Assembly (NCBI GenBank): GCA_964606085.1
Contig: CAZSFD010000022.1
Coordinates: forward strand, 1-59,713
Origin: CAIQJJ01 sp964606085
Lineage (GTDB): Bacteria > Chloroflexota > Anaerolineae > Anaerolineales > UBA4823
Reading direction: 5' to 3'
DNA: 59,713 nucleotides
Shown here in pieces: positions 7,999-17,015 of this stretch; position 1 is the first letter of the stretch; every line of letters begins with the position of its first letter. Under the pieces are notes generated by a model. That model was not told the origin of the DNA. It saw only the letters and a program-made list of their open reading frames with translations, and searched no databases. The position numbers were made by a program, and so were the translations under genes.

Positions 7999-9705
7999 CT
8001 ACCCAGCGCCGCTGGCCCCGCCGCCCGAAGCGCCGCCATCGGCTCCGCTGGCGCTGGCCGCCGTTGAATCGGCGGCGGTAATGGCCGCCATGATGGCAAT
8101 AAAGCTGCCATCCTCCATGCCACCTTGCAGACCTTGGAACCAGGCCGGAACAGGCACCCCGGTCATCTTTTGGAAGAATTTGGCCCACTCGCTGGCGATG
8201 CCGAAACCGGCGGCGTAGGGCAAATAGCGCTCGAACAGGTCGGGGGTGACTGTTTCACGCCCGCGCGCCGCGTTGTGCAGGTAACCAGAAAAGCGGTTCC
8301 AGGCGTCTGCCTGGCGCACACCTTCGTCTGAAAGCGTGGAAATCAGCGCCGCCACCACCAGGCCAATCACGCTGCTGCCACCCCAACCCAGGCTGGCACC
8401 GATCAACACGCCCGCGCCAATACTCGCCCAATCTTGGGTGACAAAAACCGCCAACAAGAAACCGGCCAGCAAAACACCCCCGCTGAGCAGCCAGCCCAGG
8501 CCGCTCAAGGCCAGGAAGCGGCTGCGCCGGGCGCTGCGTTCGCTGTCGCGCCAACCAGCCGCGACGATTTCGTGTTCAAGCGCCTGGCCGTAGCGGCCAT
8601 CGTACGCCAGTGAGGCGATCTCCGCCAGCGAAACGCGGTCATCTTTGGCTTTGCGAAAGAGTACCTCAAGAAATATCTGCTCGTGAGCGGCAAGGCGCTG
8701 TTGAATGGGCTGGCGGATCACCGTAAAGGTGCGGCTGCCCCACTGCTTGGGGCCTTCCTCGATGCGCAATATCCCGCGGCGGGCCAGGTCGAACAGCGTC
8801 CCCAGGTAAGCCAGGCTGCCGCCGGTCAGGCGCACCGCCAACGCGGGCGGGATGTCTTTGGGGGGGATAGCCTGGGTTTGGATGGCGGCATAAGCGGCCG
8901 GGTTTTCGCGGCGAAATCCCTGCGCGGTCAGCGCCACGCCGATCAAACCCAACGCGCCGGCGAGCAAAGCCGCACCAACCCCAAAAGGCAGCGCCAGCGC
9001 CACGCGGCGATCTTCTTCTGCCTTGACCTGTTGCCAGGCGGGTGGCCCGCTAAGCAGGCGGCCCGCCGGATAGCGCACGGTCAGGTCAACCGGCTCATCT
9101 TCATCTATGGATTGGGTGACAAAAACGGTGGCCCGTTCGCCCGACTCGAACTCAGCCGCCACGCCATCCAGCGTGGGCGTTTCGAGCGGCAAAAGCCCTG
9201 GCGGGTTTTCCAGGCGGATGCTGCTGCGGGCGATTTCGTATTCGTGTTCTGCGGGGATGACACGCCAGATGAGCGTGTCGGCCTCTGTACCCTGGCGAAA
9301 AGCGCCCAGTACGCGATAGGACAGGGTAAATTCGTGCGTCGAATCGCTGGTGGGGTCGAAGTGCCAGGTTACCTTGATGGGATCGCCGGTAGAAATTTCC
9401 ACCTGACCGGGCTGCTCACCTGCCGGAAGCGCCTGTCCATCCAGGCTGGCTTGCAGATCAACGATGTCATCCAGGTTATGCGCTTCTAATTCACGGAAAA
9501 CGTAGGTAAATGGGCCATCCACAAATTGGAAAACAACCGTCTCTGTGACGAGCAACGCTCCATCGGGTTGCACGACAATGGTCACGTCATAGCGTTCTGC
9601 CTGGTAGCTTTTGGACGGGTTGACCGGGCTGACATCGGCGCTGATGGTCAAGAGAGCCAGGCAAAAAATAACAAGCACTGCAAAGGTGATTTTTCGGTTG
9701 TTCAT
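7999..9705 (-). CDS. DUF2207 domain-containing membrane protein
   Basis: 568 residues. It has an N-terminal signal sequence, then a beta-rich extracytoplasmic domain with the DUF2207 pattern (ERYDVTIVVQPDGALLVTE, FTYVFREL). Transmembrane helices lie near 245-265 and 410-460, separated by a cytoplasmic region, and the C-terminal end is a Gly/Ser/Ala-rich tail as in most family members. Function is unknown. ATG 9705 has GGAGG six bases upstream, which rejects the GTG at 9717. It is transcribed divergently from murA across a 164-nt gap. Confidence 0.85.
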   Translation of the reverse strand: MNNRKITFAVLVIFCLALLTISADVSPVNPSKSYQAERYDVTIVVQPDGALLVTETVVFQFVDGPFTYVFRELEAHNLDDIVDLQASLDGQALPAGEQPGQVEISTGDPIKVTWHFDPTSDSTHEFTLSYRVLGAFRQGTEADTLIWRVIPAEHEYEIARSSIRLENPPGLLPLETPTLDGVAAEFESGERATVFVTQSIDEDEPVDLTVRYPAGRLLSGPPAWQQVKAEEDRRVALALPFGVGAALLAGALGLIGVALTAQGFRRENPAAYAAIQTQAIPPKDIPPALAVRLTGGSLAYLGTLFDLARRGILRIEEGPKQWGSRTFTVIRQPIQQRLAAHEQIFLEVLFRKAKDDRVSLAEIASLAYDGRYGQALEHEIVAAGWRDSERSARRSRFLALSGLGWLLSGGVLLAGFLLAVFVTQDWASIGAGVLIGASLGWGGSSVIGLVVAALISTLSDEGVRQADAWNRFSGYLHNAARGRETVTPDLFERYLPYAAGFGIASEWAKFFQKMTGVPVPAWFQGLQGGMEDGSFIAIMAAITAADSTAASASGADGGASGGGASGAG

Positions 9706-9869
9706 TTTGACCTCCACTCCAGCTTACGGCAAAAATGGGACATTGTTTCAACAAATCATCAACCACTTACAATTTATTAACCATTGCCATCATTTCTCAT
9801 CTGGACTGTAAATTGATCTGATAAACTTGCTCCAACATAGACCTAACCATTTCACAGGAGGCTTCCACA

Positions 9870-11162
9870 ATGGACAAATTTATCATCCAGGGAAACAAAA
9901 AGCTGCAAGGCCAGATCACCCCCGCTGGCAACAAAAACGCCGCCCTGCCCATTTTGGCCGCCTGCCTGCTGACCGACGAACCCGTTACCTTACACAACAT
10001 GCCCGAAATCCGCGATGTGCAGGCGATGCGTTCCCTGCTCGAAAGCCTGGGGGTGAGCGTCGAAAACATGGGCAACCACACCTGGCGTGTGCAGGCCCAA
10101 GAAGTGCGCCCCGCCGACCTCGACCCCGATCTGTGCAAGAAAATTCGCGCTTCCATTTTGGTGGCTGGTTCGATGGTGGCGCGCTGCGGCACACTGCGCC
10201 TGCCGCCCCCTGGCGGCGATGTGATTGGCCGCCGCCGCGTGGATACACATATCCTGGCCTTGCGCGCCCTCGGCGCACAGGCCGATTACAACCGCCACGA
10301 GAAAGTCTTCGAGTTCACCGCCAACGGGCTGCTCGGCGCAGATATGCTGATGGACGAAGCCAGCGTCACCGCCACCGAAAACGCTATCATGGCTGCCGTC
10401 ACCGCCCGCGGCACAACCATTCTACGCAATGCGGCCTCCGAGCCGCATATCCAGGAATTGTGCCAGATGCTCAATGGGCTGGGCGCACAGATCGAACACA
10501 TTGGCTCAAACACGCTGCACATCCACGGCGTGCCAAAGCTGCACGGCGGCGAGTTCACCATCGGGCCAGATTATCTGGAGGTAGCCAGTTTCATCGGGGC
10601 GGCAGTGGTCACACGCGGCTCGGTGCGCATCTGCCAGGCTGCGCCGCAATACCTCAACATGGCGCGCCTCGTCTTCGGGCGGATGGGCGTGACCTGGGAG
10701 GTCGAAGGCGAGGATATTATCGTCCCCGAAGAACAAAACTTGTGCATCGAACCCGACCTGGGCGATGCCATCCCCGAAATCAAAACCAACATCTGGCCGG
10801 CCTTTCCTTCCGACCTGGTCAGCATCGCCATCACGGTGGCCACGCAGGCCACCGGCTCCATCCTCTTTCACGATTGGATGTACCCCAGCCGGATGTATTT
10901 CACCGATAAACTGGTCAACATGGGCGCACAAATCGTCTTGTGCGACCCACATCGCTGCATCATCATCGGCCCCACGCCACTGATCGGGGAGAAAGTAGAA
11001 AGCCCCGACATTCGGGCCGGCATGGCGTTGGTGCTGGCAGCGCTGGCCGCCGAGGGCAAGTCCACCATCCGCAATGTCGGTCAGATTGACCGGGGCTATG
11101 AGAAGATTGAAGAAAAACTGCGCTCACTGGGAGCGCAGATTGTCCGTGAAAGCGGGGATTAA
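9870..11162 (+). CDS. murA: UDP-N-acetylglucosamine 1-carboxyvinyltransferase
   Basis: 430 residues, normal for MurA. It transfers enolpyruvate from PEP to UDP-GlcNAc, the first committed step of peptidoglycan synthesis, in the cytoplasm. The N-terminal block with GNKNAALPILAACLL and the repeated EPSP-synthase-like halves are clear. The active-site loop reads GGDVIGRRRVDTH, so the usual catalytic Cys is Asp (residue 117, codon 10218-10220). In other bacteria this substitution keeps activity and gives fosfomycin insensitivity. An AGGAGG precedes the ATG. Its stop codon overlaps that of the convergent thioredoxin gene in TTAA (11159-11162). Confidence 0.95.
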   Translation: MDKFIIQGNKKLQGQITPAGNKNAALPILAACLLTDEPVTLHNMPEIRDVQAMRSLLESLGVSVENMGNHTWRVQAQEVRPADLDPDLCKKIRASILVAGSMVARCGTLRLPPPGGDVIGRRRVDTHILALRALGAQADYNRHEKVFEFTANGLLGADMLMDEASVTATENAIMAAVTARGTTILRNAASEPHIQELCQMLNGLGAQIEHIGSNTLHIHGVPKLHGGEFTIGPDYLEVASFIGAAVVTRGSVRICQAAPQYLNMARLVFGRMGVTWEVEGEDIIVPEEQNLCIEPDLGDAIPEIKTNIWPAFPSDLVSIAITVATQATGSILFHDWMYPSRMYFTDKLVNMGAQIVLCDPHRCIIIGPTPLIGEKVESPDIRAGMALVLAALAAEGKSTIRNVGQIDRGYEKIEEKLRSLGAQIVRESGD

Positions 11163-11524
11163 GCCGGGTTGGTTGCTACGGCGCTTTTTGCCGCCACCTC
11201 TAAAAACTGGGTGACGATGGTGCGCAGCATTGGCTCCGGCAGTGCGCCCACCTGGCGGTGAACGATTTTGCCGCCCGCCACGAACAGCATGGTAGGAATG
11301 CCCTGCACGCCGTACTGCGAGGCCCACTGTTGATGTTCGTCGGTATTGACTTTGGCAATGACCAGTTTGCCAGCATATTCGGTTGCCAGTTTATCTAAAA
11401 TGGGGGCCACCATCTTGCAGGGGCCGCACCACGGCGCCCAAAAATCTACCACCACGGGCAGTTGTGATTGCAAAACGGTCTTTTCAAAGGCCGCATCGGT
11501 AACGTGAACGGGTTCGTTGATCAT
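11159..11524 (-). CDS. trxA: thioredoxin
   Basis: 121 residues with the canonical WCGPC active site (Cys33 and Cys36) and the cis-Pro block QGIPTMLFV. It is a general disulfide reductase in the cytoplasm. It has a short C-terminal extension (KSAVATNPA) beyond the usual 105-110 residues. AGGAGA precedes the ATG. It is monocistronic and converges with murA, sharing stop-codon bases. Confidence 0.93.
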   Translation of the reverse strand: MINEPVHVTDAAFEKTVLQSQLPVVVDFWAPWCGPCKMVAPILDKLATEYAGKLVIAKVNTDEHQQWASQYGVQGIPTMLFVAGGKIVHRQVGALPEPMLRTIVTQFLEVAAKSAVATNPA

Positions 11525-11651
11525 CTTTGTTCTCCTGAAGATTGGGTTTGGTTTCGCTTACTTGGATGCACAACTTTAGAAAATCGTTACATACTATATC
11601 TTGCCTCCACATCTCAGACAATTGGCTTGTATTTTACACCACCGCCCGATT

Positions 11652-11680
11652 TTGCAAATTCGGACAAATATCAGTAGAAT
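11652..11680 (+). promoter_or_regulatory. sigma70-type promoter
   Basis: TTGCAA at 11652-11657, a 17-bp spacer, and TAGAAT at 11675-11680. It stands about 40 nt upstream of the gene starting at 11719. Confidence 0.55.
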
Positions 11681-11718
11681 TAGCTATCTCATTTTCCCTA
11701 TCTTCAAGAGGAACCCGC

Positions 11719-12282
11719 ATGGAAAAGCCACCTGCCCCCAAACCGTCCCCCGCGCTAACCGACTCCGATTTCCAACTGCGCCTGTTTCGCGAACGCATGG
11801 CCGCCGGCATCGCTCTGGTGATTGTCATTGCCAGCTTCGTGATGATTGGTGCGACGATGACCCTGGTCGGCAGCCCGGAACAATTTTCTCTGGCCAAAGA
11901 CCTGCTGCTGTTTGTTAACCCGATTTTGGGTGTGGCCGTGGGCTATTTCTTCAACAAGGTGACTTCGGATGCACGCGCCGAAACCGCCGAAAAAGCCGCC
12001 GATGTCGCCAGCGTCACCGCGCAACAAGCGACGGAAGCCCGCAACCAGGTGCTGGCCGAAAATGAAACGATGCGCACCGAAAAAGTTAATATGGAGGGTG
12101 TTTTGCACGATTTGGTGCTTTGCTCTGAAGAGATGATGGCGCAAACTGAACCCCCGAAAACGCCACGCAACCTCAGCGCTGAACGCGGCAGCGAATCGCC
12201 GGCGGTCTCGGTCGAGGCCCTGCTCACGCGTGCCGCGCTAGAAGCCGCGGTTAATCGCGCCCAGAAGTGGATGAGTCGCTAA
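11719..12282 (+). CDS. hypothetical two-helix membrane protein with coiled-coil tail
   Basis: 187 residues, not a recognised family. After a Pro-rich, basic-acidic start there are two hydrophobic helices (about 28-50 and 62-80), then an Ala/Glu-rich stretch with heptad character (about 85-125) that probably forms a coiled coil, and an acidic tail. The start at 11719 has an AGAGGA about 7 nt upstream; a longer frame from 11542 would include the promoter. The last 32 nt overlap the 3' end of the convergent phosphatase gene. Confidence 0.6.
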   Translation: MEKPPAPKPSPALTDSDFQLRLFRERMAAGIALVIVIASFVMIGATMTLVGSPEQFSLAKDLLLFVNPILGVAVGYFFNKVTSDARAETAEKAADVASVTAQQATEARNQVLAENETMRTEKVNMEGVLHDLVLCSEEMMAQTEPPKTPRNLSAERGSESPAVSVEALLTRAALEAAVNRAQKWMSR

Positions 12283-13522
12283 AACGAGCCGCGACCACCA
12301 TCATATCGTCGAATTGCAGGCTATCGCCCTGCCGCTGGAGCAATGAGCGCAAAATGGCGTCGCAAGTATCTTGCGCCGAACGGCAGCAATTGGCAACAGC
12401 CAGCGTCGCCAGGGCCTCATAGCCAAGGCGCTGCCCATGCGCATCTAAGGCGTCTGGCACGCCATCGGTGTATAGCAAAAGCATGTCTTCTCCAGCAAGA
12501 GACACGGTTTGCTCATCAATCACCGGCTGGGGCAGAATCCCCAACAGTTGGCCGCGGCCTTGCGGGCAATAACGCGCCCGGCCACCGTTCATAATCAGCA
12601 TGGGCACTTCGTGACCGGCACGCGCAAAATGAAACTGCCGGCTGACAACATCCAACACCCCATACAAAACCGTGACGAACATTCCCATTTCGTTCATACC
12701 CAATAAATGCTGGTTGACTTGCGCCAAGACCTGGCTGGGGGTTGCCTGCGGCCTGGCTTCAGCCCGCAACAGCGAACGACACAAGGCCATAAAAATAGCC
12801 GCCGGCACACCTTTGTCTGACACATCGCCAATTGTCATGGCTACGCGCTGACTATCGAGGGGAATAATGTCAAAAAAGTCGCCGCCCACAGCACGCGCCG
12901 GATCAAGGTTAAAGCCTAAATCCAAACCAGCAATCTGAGGCAGTGTGGGCAAGATGCTGCGTTGAATGCGATAAGCCAACTGTAATTCATGCTCCAGTTT
13001 TTCTTTTTCGATGATCTGCGCCTGAGCGAGTTGTAATTCTGCATAGGCGCGGGCTAACTCATCATTTTTAGCCTGCAAATCGCAAATGATGGCATCATCG
13101 GTATCGCGCAGGCGCAGGCTTAGTTGGCGTAAAATTTCATAGGCCAGGGTGGGGTGCTGTTGCAGCAACCGTTCCAGGTCGGCATGGTTGAGTTCGAGAA
13201 CTTCAACATCGGTTTGAGCGCGCATGCTGGCGGTGCGCCATCCATTCGGATCGAACAGGCTCATCTCCCCAATAAAATCGCCGGGTAGTCGTTCGCTCAA
13301 AACACGCTCGCCGTTATCCAGGTTTTTCACAACAATTACCTGGCCCTGGATGATCAAGTAGGCCTGCTCGCCGGGCTGTCCCTCCTGGCACAACATCGCC
13401 CCAACCGGAAACCGTCGTGGATGAAGAACCTTTGCCAGACGGGTGATCTCAACCTCGCTGAACCGGGCAAAGAGCGGGTTCTGGCGCAAAAACCCTTCGT
13501 AGCTTACGGCATTGTCAGACAT
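12251..13522 (-). CDS. cyclic-nucleotide-binding domain / SpoIIE-type PP2C phosphatase
   Basis: 423 residues. The N-terminal cNMP-binding fold (about 10-140) has PGDFIGEMSLFD, the phosphate-binding cassette region. A coiled-coil linker follows (about 140-185, rich in Ala, Glu and Gln) ending in the characteristic RIQRSILPTLP, then a SpoIIE/RsbU phosphatase domain (about 200-420) with VGGDFFDI, TIGDVSDKG and LYTDGVPDA metal-binding motifs. Such proteins usually dephosphorylate anti-anti-sigma factors. No partner-switching partner is adjacent. It starts 5 nt downstream of the lepB stop, so it is probably co-transcribed with lepB. Confidence 0.88.
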   Translation of the reverse strand: MSDNAVSYEGFLRQNPLFARFSEVEITRLAKVLHPRRFPVGAMLCQEGQPGEQAYLIIQGQVIVVKNLDNGERVLSERLPGDFIGEMSLFDPNGWRTASMRAQTDVEVLELNHADLERLLQQHPTLAYEILRQLSLRLRDTDDAIICDLQAKNDELARAYAELQLAQAQIIEKEKLEHELQLAYRIQRSILPTLPQIAGLDLGFNLDPARAVGGDFFDIIPLDSQRVAMTIGDVSDKGVPAAIFMALCRSLLRAEARPQATPSQVLAQVNQHLLGMNEMGMFVTVLYGVLDVVSRQFHFARAGHEVPMLIMNGGRARYCPQGRGQLLGILPQPVIDEQTVSLAGEDMLLLYTDGVPDALDAHGQRLGYEALATLAVANCCRSAQDTCDAILRSLLQRQGDSLQFDDMMVVAARFSDSSTSGRD

Positions 13523-13527
13523 ACACG

Positions 13528-14265
13528 TCAGGGGTAGGGAAGCGGATAGGCTTCTTGTGAGTCTGGATCGGATGGCGTTGGCAGGGGCGCCGAAGTGGGC
13601 GGCGGGGGAGGCGGCTCAGCCGCCGCTGCCGAAGGCTGGTGCAGCATGGCCCAATGCTGCACGGGCATATACACCACTTCAGCCTTGCCAATCACATTCT
13701 CAAACGGCACAAACCCCCAGGAGCGCGAATCAGACGAATTGTTACGATTATCTCCCATCACGAACAAGGAATTGGATGGCACAACCCAACTTCCCCCGCG
13801 GGCGGGCGGAGCAGCGATGTATGGCTCTGTCAATGGCACACCATTCAACAACACCTGCCCTTTGCTGATGGTGATCTGGTCGCCAGGAAGGCCAATGACC
13901 CGTTTGATATAGGGAATCTGGGTCGGGTCGGGCGGGTAGCGAAAGACGATAATATCGCCTCGCTGCGGCTGTCCGAGGCGATAAGCCATGCGGTTGACAA
14001 AGACAAAATCGCCCTCATACAACGTCGGCTGCATACTGACCGATTCAACCTTGATACGCGCTGAAACAGCATTGATGCCCAGGAAGAGAAAAATCGCCAA
14101 AAATACCGTTTCCAACACATCGAAAACGATGCGCCGCTTGTAAATATAAAAAAGCACCGCGCCCGACAGCAATTCAATCATCAGGCCATCGAGGCGGCTG
14201 CGCGGGACGATGGGGCTTTTTCCCATGCGATAACCCTGTTGAGATTCAGAAAGATGATCCATCAT
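13528..14265 (-). CDS. lepB: signal peptidase I
   Basis: 245 residues from ATG 14265. After a single N-terminal membrane helix near 45-65 come the catalytic Ser block VESVSMQPTL (Ser77), the Lys block YIKRVIGLPGD (Lys121) and the GDNRNNSSDSRSWG signature. It cleaves signal peptides on the outer side of the membrane. The C-terminus has an unusual proline-rich tail (PPPPPP and PLPTPSDP). The start is uncertain: a TATAAT box ends 8 nt upstream of ATG 14265, which would give an almost leaderless message; the internal ATG at 14226 is an alternative. Confidence 0.9.
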   Translation of the reverse strand: MMDHLSESQQGYRMGKSPIVPRSRLDGLMIELLSGAVLFYIYKRRIVFDVLETVFLAIFLFLGINAVSARIKVESVSMQPTLYEGDFVFVNRMAYRLGQPQRGDIIVFRYPPDPTQIPYIKRVIGLPGDQITISKGQVLLNGVPLTEPYIAAPPARGGSWVVPSNSLFVMGDNRNNSSDSRSWGFVPFENVIGKAEVVYMPVQHWAMLHQPSAAAAEPPPPPPTSAPLPTPSDPDSQEAYPLPYP

Positions 14266-14273
14266 AAGCAAGA

Positions 14274-14279
14274 ATTATA
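14274..14279 (-). promoter_or_regulatory. -10 box for lepB
   Basis: TATAAT on the minus strand, in the 58-74 nt gap between moaB and lepB. No convincing -35 is present. The implied transcription start falls at or beside ATG 14265. Confidence 0.4.
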
Positions 14280-14339
14280 AAACCGCGCTCGTGAAGGGGG
14301 AAGGAAAAAGGGCATTCAGCAGGCTATTCTAACGATTCT

Positions 14340-14840
14340 CTAAGCGCGATGCCCCTGCTCTGCAGCCGGGTCGTCGCGCAGCAGTTGGACGGCGTGAGGC
14401 AGCACGGCGGCAATCGCTTGCAGGTTTTCCAGCGCCCCCTTGGGGCTGCCGGGTAAATTGACAATCAACGTGCGCCGGGCAATGCCCGCCACCGCCCGCG
14501 AGAGCATGGCGTGAGGGGTGATGCGCAAACTGGCGCTGCGCATGGCTTCTGCCAGGCCCGGCGTCTGGCGCTCGATCACCGCCTGGGTGGCTTCGGGGGT
14601 GACGTCGCGCGGAGCAAAGCCTGTGCCGCCGGTGGTCAAGATAACATCTACATCACCAGCCAAACACCAGGCCCGCAGCAGGTCACGAATGGCATCCAAA
14701 TCATCGGGAACAATTTGGCTACGCGCCAAAACCCAGCCGAGTGCCTGGATCTCTTGCGCCAGGGCCGGGCCAGAGGCATCGGGGCGTTCGCCACGGGCCG
14801 AACGGTCTGAAACAGTCAGAATAGCACAGCGAATGGTCAC
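14340..14840 (-). CDS. moaB: MoaB/Mog family molybdopterin adenylyltransferase
   Basis: 166 residues. The family hallmarks are ILTVSDR at the start, the TTGGTGFAPRDVTPEA binding loop and the LPGSPKGA loop. It would adenylylate molybdopterin ahead of metal insertion in molybdenum cofactor synthesis. The start is GTG at 14840, overlapping the acetyltransferase stop in GTGA, a translational-coupling arrangement; a longer upstream frame lies inside that gene. No other Mo-cofactor gene is in the window. Confidence 0.86.
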   Translation of the reverse strand: MTIRCAILTVSDRSARGERPDASGPALAQEIQALGWVLARSQIVPDDLDAIRDLLRAWCLAGDVDVILTTGGTGFAPRDVTPEATQAVIERQTPGLAEAMRSASLRITPHAMLSRAVAGIARRTLIVNLPGSPKGALENLQAIAAVLPHAVQLLRDDPAAEQGHRA

Positions 14841-15256
14841 AGGTTTTTCGCAAAGGTGTCTACGCGGGTCATCTTCCCCCAACCCAGGTTCTCATAAAAG
14901 CGCACCGCTTCATCGTTGCCATGAACAACCATCAGATAGGCCCTCAGGCAGCCCCTGGCACGCAGGCGATCTTCGAGTTCAGCCATCAAGGCTTTGCCAA
15001 CGCCCTGGCCGCGAAAATTTTGCGCCACCGCCAGGTGATAAATCATCCCGCGCCGACCATCGAAACCACCGATGACCGTGCCGATCACTTGCCCGTCTTG
15101 CTCGGCCACCAGAAACAGGTCGGGGTCGCGTTGGAGCTTTTTGGCAATCTCTTCGGGCGTATCCGACTGTCCCAACTGCACCCCAGGGCCAGAGGCATTC
15201 CACAAGTCGCGGGCCGCCGCGTAGTCCTGCTCGAACGAAAAGGAACGGATGAACAT
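14837..15256 (-). CDS. GNAT family N-acetyltransferase
   Basis: 139 residues. The acetyl-CoA binding motif is clear (LAVAQNFRGQGVGKALM, around residues 75-91), followed by the motif B region NDEAVRFYENLGW. The substrate is unknown. It starts 9 nt after the PHP-AlbA gene stop and overlaps moaB by 4 nt, so it is an internal gene of the stress operon. Confidence 0.85.
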   Translation of the reverse strand: MFIRSFSFEQDYAAARDLWNASGPGVQLGQSDTPEEIAKKLQRDPDLFLVAEQDGQVIGTVIGGFDGRRGMIYHLAVAQNFRGQGVGKALMAELEDRLRARGCLRAYLMVVHGNDEAVRFYENLGWGKMTRVDTFAKNL

Positions 15257-15265
15257 GGCAGCCAG

Positions 15266-17008
15266 CTATTCTTCGTCGCCGCCAACCAGACGCTTCCAGG
15301 AGCCGTGCAGGCCCTCATCGGTGACACCGAAATAGTAACGCAGGCCTGCGGGGGTACGCTGGATAAAATCGTAACGCTGGCAGCCAGCTTGTTGGTGACA
15401 GCGCAGCAGGCCAATGTTGCCATCCCACTGCACATCCACGCGCGACAGGTCGTCCGGCAGTTTGGCGTGTTCGGTGAGGGCGTAATGCCACAGACGCCGG
15501 GCCGAGGTGGGGGTGACGTTTTTGACGACGTTATTATTGCGCAGGTCGCGCATCGTGTAATAACGGCCGCCCTTGCGCTCTTCCACATCTACCACTTCCA
15601 CGCCCGTGCGCGGCGGCTGTTCATTTTCAGAGATAGCTTCCTGTAAGGGGATCGCCGGCAAGGCCGGGCTGGTCAGCTCCAACGCGGCCGGCGCTTCGAC
15701 CGATGGTTGATGACCACGCAGCACCAGGTTGACAATTTCATCGCGCACCGCCAGGCCGGTTTCGGCTTCGTCGCGTACGTAGATTTTGTTGTCGTCGAGG
15801 GCGTAGGGCGGATCGTCGCCGTGCGGGATGAGTATGCGGATGATCTTCTTCCCGGCGGTTTCGTGGACATCCAGCGTGCAATCCAGGTTGGGGCTGATGC
15901 GGTTGTCCAGTTCTTTCTCAATTTGCACGATACCCTGTTCTGGGTTCGGCACGCCCAACGGCGGCTGCTGCGGGTCGCTGCTCAGGCCAATGTAAAGCGT
16001 GCCGCCATTGGTGTTGGCAAATGCGCATACATCAGCAACAATGGCGTACAGCTTGCCGCCACGCGCCACCATACTCTCGTGAAAATCCTGGATCAGGTTC
16101 GGCCCTTCCTCGCGGGCCGCCCGAATGAAATCGAAAACGGGTTCTTCTTTGATGCGCGCCGGGCGGGTGCGGGCAAAGTCATTGCTCAGGAACAATTCTT
16201 TCAAAGCCTCGAAGCTGACCTCAGGCAGAAAGACCTCGGTCGTGCGGTCGCCCAGGCCAAAGTTTTTCTTGCGCTGCAAGTCGGTGGTCAGGCGGTGCGA
16301 ATCGGAGCCTTGAATGCAGTGCATTCGGCGCGGGTATTCGGGTTTGGTGCCGCTGAAAAACTTGGCCGTGTTAAGGCCGCGCTGGTCGAGATCAGTCACT
16401 TCGAGGGCGTGCAGGTGAGTATCCTGGGTGTAGGCGATCTTGGTCTGGCCGCCAAAGGGGAAGCCCCGCATGGCCACGCCATTGGTGGAGTTGGCGTGAG
16501 CGGCAATGACCAGCGCGCCAGCTTCATCCATCAGGCGGTAAGCGGTCAACACATCGGTGGTGGCCCCCACGGTGGCCGAGCCATGATCGAGTTGCTCGGC
16601 AGGGATGTTCAATTCGAGCAGCAGGTGTTCGATCTCGCGCACCGATTTACTCGGCGGGAAAATCGCCAGGATGTGAAAGCCAAACGTGGCTGTAAATTCG
16701 ACGCCGGGCAGTACCAGCAGCTTCGCCAACAAACGACGGTATTCCCCCAGGCGGCGGCGCTCTTCAGGCAGAATGCGATTCAGCTTTTCGAGCAGTTCGA
16801 GCTGGTCAATTTCCTCACGCATCTGGCGATAGCCAGCGACCGTGTTGTGATCGGTGAAGGAGATAATTTCCAGGCCGCGCGCTTCGGCGCGCTGGAGCAT
16901 TTCAAGGTAGGTTACTTCGGGTTGTTGAAAATCGCCTGAAGCGGGGGTGTGGATATGAAGGTCCATGGTGCACCACTGCATGGCGGTGCGGTTTTTCTTA
17001 CGAGTCAC
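15266..17008 (-). CDS. PHP-domain phosphoesterase fused to an AlbA_2 (Schlafen-like) putative DNA-binding domain
   Basis: 580 residues. The N-terminal PHP domain (about 14-290) has DLHIHTPAS (His18 and His20), SFTDHNT, PGVEFTA, AAHANS and GSDSH, the full metal-ligand set. The middle (about 310-440) matches AlbA_2/Schlafen AlbA: KLYAIVADVCAFANTNGGTLYIG and a PYALDDNKIYVRD end. The C-terminal 120 residues include a YYTMRDLRNNNVVKNVT block not assigned here. The start is GTG at 17008, with GAGG about five bases upstream. A nucleic-acid-directed phosphoesterase role is an inference. Confidence 0.8.
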   Translation of the reverse strand: MTRKKNRTAMQWCTMDLHIHTPASGDFQQPEVTYLEMLQRAEARGLEIISFTDHNTVAGYRQMREEIDQLELLEKLNRILPEERRRLGEYRRLLAKLLVLPGVEFTATFGFHILAIFPPSKSVREIEHLLLELNIPAEQLDHGSATVGATTDVLTAYRLMDEAGALVIAAHANSTNGVAMRGFPFGGQTKIAYTQDTHLHALEVTDLDQRGLNTAKFFSGTKPEYPRRMHCIQGSDSHRLTTDLQRKKNFGLGDRTTEVFLPEVSFEALKELFLSNDFARTRPARIKEEPVFDFIRAAREEGPNLIQDFHESMVARGGKLYAIVADVCAFANTNGGTLYIGLSSDPQQPPLGVPNPEQGIVQIEKELDNRISPNLDCTLDVHETAGKKIIRILIPHGDDPPYALDDNKIYVRDEAETGLAVRDEIVNLVLRGHQPSVEAPAALELTSPALPAIPLQEAISENEQPPRTGVEVVDVEERKGGRYYTMRDLRNNNVVKNVTPTSARRLWHYALTEHAKLPDDLSRVDVQWDGNIGLLRCHQQAGCQRYDFIQRTPAGLRYYFGVTDEGLHGSWKRLVGGDEE

Positions 17009-17015
17009 AATTTCC

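Noticed and set aside
9743..9773. Possible murA promoter TTGTTT-19-TACAAT
   Set aside because: The spacer is longer than optimal and competing weak matches exist in the same gap, so it is not listed as a feature.
15707..16939. Plus-strand open frame (410 codons) opposite the PHP-AlbA gene
   Set aside because: Antisense shadow; the minus-strand frame has all PHP metal motifs and a proper start.
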